Assembly (NCBI GenBank): GCA_031287585.1
Contig: JAITST010000284.1
Span: 1 to 23,642, forward strand
DNA: 23,642 bases
Origin: Planctomycetaceae bacterium
GTDB lineage: Bacteria > Planctomycetota > Planctomycetia > Pirellulales > Thermoguttaceae
Reading direction: 5' to 3'
The position numbers and the translations under genes were made by a program. The notes under the pieces are model-generated. The model saw only the letters and a list, made by a program, of their open reading frames with translations. It was not told where the DNA came from and ran no database searches. This document shows positions 17,766 to 23,642 of this stretch, piece after piece (the stretch's first letter is position 1; each line of letters starts with the position of its first letter).

Positions 17766-19298
17766 TTAGTTTACGTAACCAGTATTATTGGCTACTTCTC
17801 TTTCTTTTATGTCAACCGCTAATGTTGTTTCAAACGTTTCGGCGGAGATTAGCCACGACGGTTCACTGTCGGTGAACATATTGCAATGTGCTATCATCAG
17901 TTTGTACAAAAACTTGAACAAGTGACGCGGTACTTTCAAACGTTCAAATGCGTCGAGTAACCGTTGTTTGGTTACTTTCGGTTCAAAAAACTGGTCGATT
18001 GCCGTAGCCGTGTCACCTGAACGGCACGCATTGAGACGTGAATTTACTAAGTCGTATAACGATTCGCCAGTCCAGTCGAGGTTGCGAACTAAATTTTGTT
18101 TGTCGAGACGGCAACGGTCGCGGAACTCTTGCGGTTCTTTGTAAATCTCACGTAACAATGAATCGAGCAACAGCATTTTAATTCCGATTCCGGGATATTG
18201 GAGCAGTTTATTGTCCAGCATTGACCAGACGAATCGCTTCATCAATTGCGTTTGCCCGTTTATCAGGTACGGCTCGTCAACCCGGTCAATCAAGACTATC
18301 ATTCCCGAAAAACCGAGTGTGTCAATAATTTTTAGGAAACGTTCGAGTAATTCGTAACGATTATTCGATTCACGTTTGAACGGCAACGGCAGCGACACAT
18401 AATCATTTTGAGGAAACTCAAGCAACAAATTTTGGTTTTTCTTCGTCATACGACGGAGGACGTAAATTGACCGTCGCAAGCGGAATGCGTCCAAACAACG
18501 TTTACAACGCCGTACTGCTTCCGGCAAACACACAACCACTCCGGTTATCAACACATACTTTATCACGGCTAACTTACCCATTCCGAACAATGCCGCAGAC
18601 AAGCCGTTATTATAATAATGGCAACCGAGCATAGCGAGCATTATTGCTATTACGGTGACGGCGAGTATTATCCACTTTTTCACTGAAAACCAGTTACTCC
18701 ACGAGCGAAAACGTAGTTTACGCATCAAGTGTAAAAACCGGACTTGCGACTCTTCGCTGCGTGAATTGTCGTAACAAACGAGTAAACCAAGCAGGTCACG
18801 TTTTTGATGTTGGGTGAGTTTGTCAACGGAAACCGGACGTGTGTCCGCCGCCGGATACGAAACTTGTGCGGGATAGAGAATACGGTCAACAATTTGCGTT
18901 GTACCAAGTGACAAAATTGCGTCAAGATGGTCCCAAAGTTTGAACTGGTCGAGAACTTTTTCGGTTGAACATTTGGCTGAAAACCGACTGCGGAACGAAT
19001 CAAGAAACGGATTAAAATCGTCGTATCCAATGACGAGCGGACGTTTGTCTGGATGTTCCGCGTTATACTCGCCGAGCGAACAAGCCATCTGCAACCGCAA
19101 CGCCGTTTTCCCCGCCCCTTTCTCACCGAACACTATTGAAGTAGATGCCTCCGCTGGCGAACCAAACAATTTGTCCCACGACGGATGATAGGTAGTCTTG
19201 ATACACTGACTCTTGAAAACCAAGTCAACCTGTGCATCCTCCTCTGAAAACGGATTACCGAGTATTCCGTGATGTATAAAAAAATCGTTTATTTTCAT
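17766..19298 (-). CDS. P-loop ATPase with membrane insertion between Walker A and B (KAP-like)
   Basis: 510 residues from ATG 19298; ATG 19343 would add 15 residues and start 10 bases after the purD stop. The shorter form is preferred because the recognisable N-terminal motif (FFIHHGILGNPFSEEDAQ) follows directly, but neither has a ribosome site. Walker A GEKGAGKT lies at 58-65 and Walker B MIVLIDRVDE at 333-342. Between them are two transmembrane stretches (about 209-229 and 243-260). A P-loop domain interrupted by membrane helices is the layout of KAP-family NTPases, but overall similarity to KAP is not certain. The N-terminal motif resembles an uncharacterised planctomycete ATPase family I recall. 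The predicted location is the inner membrane with the ATPase in the cytosol; substrate unknown. Closely downstream of purD, so probably co-transcribed. Confidence 0.75.
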   Translation of the reverse strand: MKINDFFIHHGILGNPFSEEDAQVDLVFKSQCIKTTYHPSWDKLFGSPAEASTSIVFGEKGAGKTALRLQMACSLGEYNAEHPDKRPLVIGYDDFNPFLDSFRSRFSAKCSTEKVLDQFKLWDHLDAILSLGTTQIVDRILYPAQVSYPAADTRPVSVDKLTQHQKRDLLGLLVCYDNSRSEESQVRFLHLMRKLRFRSWSNWFSVKKWIILAVTVIAIMLAMLGCHYYNNGLSAALFGMGKLAVIKYVLITGVVVCLPEAVRRCKRCLDAFRLRRSIYVLRRMTKKNQNLLLEFPQNDYVSLPLPFKRESNNRYELLERFLKIIDTLGFSGMIVLIDRVDEPYLINGQTQLMKRFVWSMLDNKLLQYPGIGIKMLLLDSLLREIYKEPQEFRDRCRLDKQNLVRNLDWTGESLYDLVNSRLNACRSGDTATAIDQFFEPKVTKQRLLDAFERLKVPRHLFKFLYKLMIAHCNMFTDSEPSWLISAETFETTLAVDIKEREVANNTGYVN

Positions 19299-19353
19299 TG
19301 TTGGTATAAGTTGGTGACGGGCGGCGGCGGACAACACGTTCATCTGCCGTTAC

Positions 19354-20646
19354 TCACTGCACACTCTTGTCTGATATGTCTTTTCTGCACCACGCTCCAT
19401 CCCAACGTATGCACTTTACTGCTTTGTACGCGGTATTTTTCGCTTCGGATGGATTTTCGCCTAGTGCTGTTACTCCCAGCACTCTGCCGCCGTTTGTTAC
19501 TACTTCGTTTGACGCGTTCATTGTCGTTCCGGCGTGGAATACTTTTACGTCTTCTATCTTCGCGGCGGCATCCAGCCCTGTGATTGGTTTGCCCTTTTCG
19601 TAATCACCCGGATAGCCGCGGCTTGCCATCACAACACAAACCGCAGTCCGCGTGTCCCATTCCAGCGGCGGAAGTTTGTCAAGACGATTATCAATCGCGG
19701 CTTCAAAAACGTCAACAATGTCCGTCTTCAAACGCATCAAAATCGGTTGACATTCAGGGTCGCCAAAGCGAACATTGTATTCGAGAACACGCGGTCCCTG
19801 TTTTGTCATCATCAAACCAGCGTACATAACACCTTTGAAATTCACTCCAGATGTTCGCAACGAATGTAACGTTGGAACAAGTACCCGCGACGTTATCTGT
19901 TCGCTCATCTTGTCGTCGAAAACCAACGCTGGTGAATACGCACCCATTCCGCCGGTGTTAGGTCCCTTGTCACCGTCATACGCCGCTTTGTGATCTTGTG
20001 CCGGTGCAAGACGAACGATTGTACTACCGTCTGTAATCGCCAGTACACTGACCTCCGGTCCGTCCAAACGTTCCTCAATCAGTATTTTGTTACCGGCATC
20101 ACCAAACGAACGTTCTACCGCTATCAACCGCACCGCCGCGATTGCCTCCTCACGATTATCACAAACAATGACACCCTTTCCCGCCGCGAGACCGTCCGCC
20201 TTCACAACGAGCGGCATCTCAATTCCGTTTTCAAGATATTCAATCGCACGGTTCGCGAAATCGAACGAATGAGAGTTACCAGTCGGCACGTTACCACGCC
20301 GCAAAATCTCCTTACAAAAAATCTTGCTGCCTTCGAGACGTGCGGCGTTTTTGTTCGGTCCGAAAATACGCAGCCGTTCCGCCTCAAATGCGTCAATAAT
20401 CCCCGCACAAAGCGGTTTCTCTGGACCGACAACTGTTAGCGTAACTTTGTTCTGACGGGCAAAACTTATTAACGCCGCAATATCGTTCTCGCTTATTGGA
20501 ACGTTTTCAATCTTTGAACCATCGCGTTCAAGTGCGGTACCAGCGTTACCCGGCGCAACAAAAACTTTTTTCACACGCGGCGATTGAGACATCTTCCAAG
20601 CAATGGCGTGTTCACGTCCGCCGCTACCGATAACAAGTGTATTCAT
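19354..20646 (-). CDS. purD: Phosphoribosylamine-glycine ligase (GAR synthetase)
   Basis: 430 residues, the normal length. Second step of purine synthesis: ATP, glycine and phosphoribosylamine give glycinamide ribonucleotide. The N-domain starts MNTLVIGSGGREHAIAW. The ATP-grasp domain shows VVKADGLAAGKGV (147-159), the family signature GDKGPNTGGMGAYSPA (225-240) and metal-binding EYNVRFGDPECQ (289-300). The C-domain ends with WDGAWCRKDIS. It is monofunctional, not fused to purM or purN. The gene lies 123 bases after alaS on the same strand and is followed closely by the membrane ATPase gene. The start is the ATG giving the canonical N-terminus; no Shine-Dalgarno sequence. The leader carries a degenerate REP-like element. 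Confidence 0.97.
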   Translation of the reverse strand: MNTLVIGSGGREHAIAWKMSQSPRVKKVFVAPGNAGTALERDGSKIENVPISENDIAALISFARQNKVTLTVVGPEKPLCAGIIDAFEAERLRIFGPNKNAARLEGSKIFCKEILRRGNVPTGNSHSFDFANRAIEYLENGIEMPLVVKADGLAAGKGVIVCDNREEAIAAVRLIAVERSFGDAGNKILIEERLDGPEVSVLAITDGSTIVRLAPAQDHKAAYDGDKGPNTGGMGAYSPALVFDDKMSEQITSRVLVPTLHSLRTSGVNFKGVMYAGLMMTKQGPRVLEYNVRFGDPECQPILMRLKTDIVDVFEAAIDNRLDKLPPLEWDTRTAVCVVMASRGYPGDYEKGKPITGLDAAAKIEDVKVFHAGTTMNASNEVVTNGGRVLGVTALGENPSEAKNTAYKAVKCIRWDGAWCRKDISDKSVQ

Positions 20647-20670
20647 AATTATTTTGAATTAGTGTTTTAA

Positions 20671-20706
20671 TTAGGAGTTTAATATGGATAAAACTTACTG
20701 AGTAAG
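20671..20706 (+). repeat. Degenerate REP-like element, copy 6
   Basis: TTAGGAGTTTAATATGGATAA (20671-20691) matches the linker region of copies 1 and 5. The 5' hairpin is lost, and the 3' palindrome is CTTACT-g-AGTAAG (20694-20706). It sits, in antisense, within the predicted 5' leader of purD. Confidence 0.5.
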
Positions 20707-20709
20707 GAT

Positions 20710-20738
20710 TCATTACCAATATCTAAACTTTACAACAA
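20710..20738 (-). promoter_or_regulatory. Possible promoter of purD
   Basis: Minus strand: -35 TTGTTG (20733-20738), 17-base spacer, -10 TAATGA (20710-20715). Moderate match only. It would allow purD to be expressed independently of alaS. No purine riboswitch or PurR-like box was recognised. Confidence 0.35.
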
Positions 20739-20769
20739 ACATTCCGTATATTCCGACAAATCAGGTACG

Positions 20770-23403
20770 TCATCTCTCAATATTCCCTTCCGCCCATTTC
20801 TTCGCCGCCTCAATAATCGCCGGTACATTGCTCACTCCGCGTCCACCGGCTTGTGCCATATTGGGGCGACCGCCGCCTTTGCCGTTTATTATTGCCGACG
20901 CACTGTTCACCCAATCGTTCGCGTCCATTTTGTTCGCTACCAAATCTCTCGTGAACGCCGCCATTACCATCAGTTTATCGTCATCCTGCGTTACCGCGAA
21001 GAAGACCGCTACACTTCCCAGCCGTTGACGCAACGCATCAATCAACGAACGTACATCGTTCGCCGTTACACCATTCAGATGTTGTATCACGACCTTCGTT
21101 TTACCAACATCAAACGCCGTCGCTATCATTGCGTCAAGCGACGCTTTATCCTGTTTTCCCGACGATTCGTCCACTGTCGAACGTTTCAACTTTTTTACTT
21201 CCGCTAACAACGACTCAACTCTCAACGGTACTTCATCAGGCGAACCCTTCAATGTTTGTGCAACGGAAGTCAATAAAGCGTCGTTGTGCAAGACACGCTC
21301 CATTGCCTTCATACCGGTTATCGCCTCAATACGCCGTGTTCCCGATGACACACTCGACTCGCTTACAATCTTGAACAGACCGACTTGCGATGTGTTCGTC
21401 AAATGCGTGCCGCCGCACAACTCAATACTACCGCCGAATTTCACGACCCGTACCCTCTCTGGATACTTTTCACCAAAGAGCATCATCGCCCCTGTTTTCC
21501 GTGCTTCCTCAATACTCATCTCTTTAATGTTGCCGTCGTCCGCTTCCAAAATTAATTCGTTGACTTGTAACTCTATTTTTTGTAACGTTGCCTTGTCGAT
21601 TGCGGACGGATTTGTGAAGTCAAAACGTAATTCGTCCGCACTGACCTTTGAACCTTGTTGTTCTGCGTGTTCGCCGAGTTGCAAACGCAAAACATAGTGT
21701 AAAAGGTGTGTTGCCGTATGCGCCCTTTCGATAGCACTGCGGTTAGGTATCTTTACAATTCCAAAAGCAGAATCGCCAACTTTCAATTTTCCGTCTGCGT
21801 GCCTGATACGCCCGATATGAATAATTAATTCGCCATCAAGTTGCGTTGATTCAACTTCAAAGATTGTATCAACCTTTCCATTCGCATCTAGGTTGGATAT
21901 AATCCCCTTGTCGCCAACTTGTCCACCTTTTTCAGCATAAAACGATGTTTTGTCCAAGATGAGGGAACAAGTTCCTCCGACAATTTCATCGACCAACTTA
22001 CCATCAACAAGAATCGCAACAATTTTCCCTTCGCATGACCAATCATCATACCCGACAAACTCCGTCGGCGGGTTATTCTTCTTAACGCTTTCAAGCGGGT
22101 CATTTTTGAACAGCAGATTCTTTTCGGTACTACCGCTCACTTCGCCGTGACGCTCCATCTCCTTACGGAAACCGTTCCAGTCGAACGACAGATGTTGTTC
22201 GCTTGCTAACGTCTCAAACAGTTCCGGTGGAAAACCGAATGTTTGGTACATCTCGAAAATTTCGTTACCGTCAATTTGTGTGCGGTTCGTTGATTTCATC
22301 GCGGCGAAGATTCGTTCTATACGTTCCAGACCTTTGTCAATCGTTTCGATGAAATGGTCTTCCTCGCTCTTGATAACTTGTTGCACACGTGTAATCGTGT
22401 CGGATAATTCGGGATACGGAACCTTCATAATCTCCGCGACAACGGGAACGAGTTTGTATAGAAACGCATCGTCCGCCCCCATCTGACGACCGTCAAGCAC
22501 CGCACGCCGCAACAGTCGGCGGATAACGTACTTCTCCTCTTTGTTACCCGGATAAACATTCTCGTGAACGGCGAATGTACACGCCCGAATGTGGTCGGTG
22601 ATACGCCGCAACCGTCGTCCGTTGTCGTCCTTCGGGGCGTACTTCACACCGATAATTTCGCCAGCCGCTTCGACAATCGGACGGAGGATGTCGATATGAT
22701 AATTCGTGTCAACACCTTGCAAAACAGCGGCGCAACGTTCCAACCCCATACCTGTATCAATGTTCTTACTCGGCAACGGACGCAAGTTGTTCGGCGGGTC
22801 GCCAACACGGTTAAACTGCGTGAAAACAAGATTCCAGATTTCGACGGTGCCGATTGGTGTTTCGTAATAGATTTCGCTGCAAGGACCGCAAACGCCGTCG
22901 GGACCCAGACTGGGCGCACTGGCGGGCCAAAAGTTTTCGTCTTCCTCCATATAACTGACTTTACTCGACAGCAACTTAATGTCTTCAAGCCAAAACTTCG
23001 CTGCTTCGTGGTCGTCTTTGTAAACGGTAACAGAAAGTTTTGACGGCTCAAGTCCCAACCAACGTTTATCAGTAAGAAACTCCCAAGCCCAGTTGATTGC
23101 TTCGCGTTTGAAATAGTCACCGAAACTAAAATTACCGAGCATCTCAAAAAAAGTATGATGGAACGCGGTACGTCCGACGTTATCAATATCGCCAGTACGC
23201 AAACATTTCTGACAGGTAGTTGCGCGGGTAAATTCTAGTTTGCAGCGTCCGAGAAAGTGGTCTTTGAACTGGTTCATTCCTGCCGGAGTAAACAAGACGG
23301 AAGGGTCCCAACGCGGCACCAAAACATCACTTGCCTTCCGCACACAACCTTTCGACTCAAAAAACGACAGGTATTTCTCACGAAGTTCGTTAGTAGTAAT
23401 CAT
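20770..23403 (-). CDS. alaS: Alanine-tRNA ligase
   Basis: 877 residues, normal for the bacterial enzyme. It charges tRNA-Ala and clears mischarged Ser/Gly-tRNA. Class II catalytic domain (1-240) with RWDPSVLFTPAGMNQFKDHF, TFFEMLGNFSFGDYFK, VCGPCSEIYYE and DTGMGLERC. The tRNA-binding middle part follows. The editing domain has zinc ligands H562 and H566 in HTATH, and C663 and H667 in CGGTH. The C-terminal DHHA1/C-Ala part ends with GKGGGRPNMAQAGG (841-854). The start at ATG 23403 gives the family N-terminus (TTNELREKYLSFFESKGC). A longer frame to 23466 is rejected because the predicted -10 box lies at 23456-23461. No Shine-Dalgarno sequence is visible. All key residues are present, so it should be functional. 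Confidence 0.97.
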   Translation of the reverse strand: MITTNELREKYLSFFESKGCVRKASDVLVPRWDPSVLFTPAGMNQFKDHFLGRCKLEFTRATTCQKCLRTGDIDNVGRTAFHHTFFEMLGNFSFGDYFKREAINWAWEFLTDKRWLGLEPSKLSVTVYKDDHEAAKFWLEDIKLLSSKVSYMEEDENFWPASAPSLGPDGVCGPCSEIYYETPIGTVEIWNLVFTQFNRVGDPPNNLRPLPSKNIDTGMGLERCAAVLQGVDTNYHIDILRPIVEAAGEIIGVKYAPKDDNGRRLRRITDHIRACTFAVHENVYPGNKEEKYVIRRLLRRAVLDGRQMGADDAFLYKLVPVVAEIMKVPYPELSDTITRVQQVIKSEEDHFIETIDKGLERIERIFAAMKSTNRTQIDGNEIFEMYQTFGFPPELFETLASEQHLSFDWNGFRKEMERHGEVSGSTEKNLLFKNDPLESVKKNNPPTEFVGYDDWSCEGKIVAILVDGKLVDEIVGGTCSLILDKTSFYAEKGGQVGDKGIISNLDANGKVDTIFEVESTQLDGELIIHIGRIRHADGKLKVGDSAFGIVKIPNRSAIERAHTATHLLHYVLRLQLGEHAEQQGSKVSADELRFDFTNPSAIDKATLQKIELQVNELILEADDGNIKEMSIEEARKTGAMMLFGEKYPERVRVVKFGGSIELCGGTHLTNTSQVGLFKIVSESSVSSGTRRIEAITGMKAMERVLHNDALLTSVAQTLKGSPDEVPLRVESLLAEVKKLKRSTVDESSGKQDKASLDAMIATAFDVGKTKVVIQHLNGVTANDVRSLIDALRQRLGSVAVFFAVTQDDDKLMVMAAFTRDLVANKMDANDWVNSASAIINGKGGGRPNMAQAGGRGVSNVPAIIEAAKKWAEGNIER

Positions 23404-23455
23404 TGAAATTATTAGTAAACAGTTGAAAGAAGATAAACAAAAAACGGAATCCAAA

Positions 23456-23483
23456 ATTATCCACATTCAGAAGCAAGTGTCAA
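23456..23483 (-). promoter_or_regulatory. Predicted alaS promoter
   Basis: Minus strand: consensus -35 TTGACA (23478-23483), 16-base spacer, -10 GATAAT (23456-23461). This places the transcript start near 23449, about 46 bases before the alaS ATG. Confidence 0.6.
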
Positions 23484-23560
23484 GAAGGTACACAGGAATC
23501 ATTTTACACACTTTGGGTCTAAACATCCGTCAGATAATAACTCGTCCAAATTTTTTCTGT

Positions 23561-23580
23561 CTTAACACGATTGAAAATTG
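23561..23580 (-). repeat. Dispersed motif CAATTTTCAATCGTGTT, copy D
   Basis: Minus-strand copy, identical over 17 bases to the one at 8664. It points toward alaS and begins 97 bases before the alaS -35 box. The remaining bases to the right edge (23582-23642) show no recognisable gene. Confidence 0.6.
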
Positions 23581-23642
23581 TTTGTGTCGCGATGTAATCG
23601 TAACCCGAAATGTTGATTATTGAACATCAAAAACGTATCGGG

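Noticed and set aside
23404..23466. N-terminal extension of alaS
   Set aside because: The -10 box falls inside it, and family members start at the MITTNELREK position.

Overview
The window looks like a chromosomal segment of a planctomycete, probably in or near Pirellulales. The strongest pointer is the partial gene at the left edge: a DUF1559 protein with a type IV prepilin-like N-terminus and a C-terminal H-x9-DG box, a family hugely expanded in Planctomycetota. A lysine-rich EtfB, a very long secretin and a conserved lipoprotein family fit the same group. Shine-Dalgarno sequences are mostly weak or absent, but good sigma70-type -35/-10 pairs can be read upstream of several genes, and they help decide starts.

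Layout. Left edge, minus strand: DUF1559 gene (1-1211, runs off the window) and clpB (1394-4072). Plus strand from 4466: a large soluble hybrid histidine kinase, then etfB without etfA, then a giant secretin (8802-13076). Next comes a small HUH/Y1 transposase of the REP-associated (RAYT) type (13244-13699), packed between palindromic repeats. It is followed by a lipoprotein gene (14016-15179) whose 3' end overlaps, antisense, an exported protein with a BON-like C-terminus (15052-15762, minus). Minus strand to the right edge: a CpaB/RcpC-like SAF-domain protein (16086-17450), a membrane-inserted P-loop ATPase (17766-19298), purD (19354-20646) and alaS (20770-23403).

Functional picture. The secretin, the BON protein and the CpaB-like protein are parts normally seen in Tad/Flp pilus or type II secretion machines. 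Here they form a loose envelope cluster without the CpaF/GspE ATPase or TadB/C/GspF platform protein. alaS, purD and the ATPase form a co-directional run, and purD and the ATPase are close enough to be co-transcribed. clpB, etfB, purD and alaS are housekeeping genes.

The most unusual part is a family of bipartite palindromes (5' hairpin with a GTAG core, a conserved ATGGATAA linker, then a 3' hairpin). They occur at 4211, 13141, 13741, 13859 (inverted), 15877 and, degenerate, 20671. Three of them enclose the RAYT gene so that it sits inside 50-bp imperfect terminal inverted repeats (45/50 identical by hand alignment). Two further dispersed repeat families are visible: CAATTTTCAATCGTGTT upstream of three genes, and a CCGTCGGTTTTAACCGACGG-like palindrome. 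The DUF1559 gene carries a run of ten G close to its start that could switch it on and off. No tRNA, rRNA or CRISPR array was seen.
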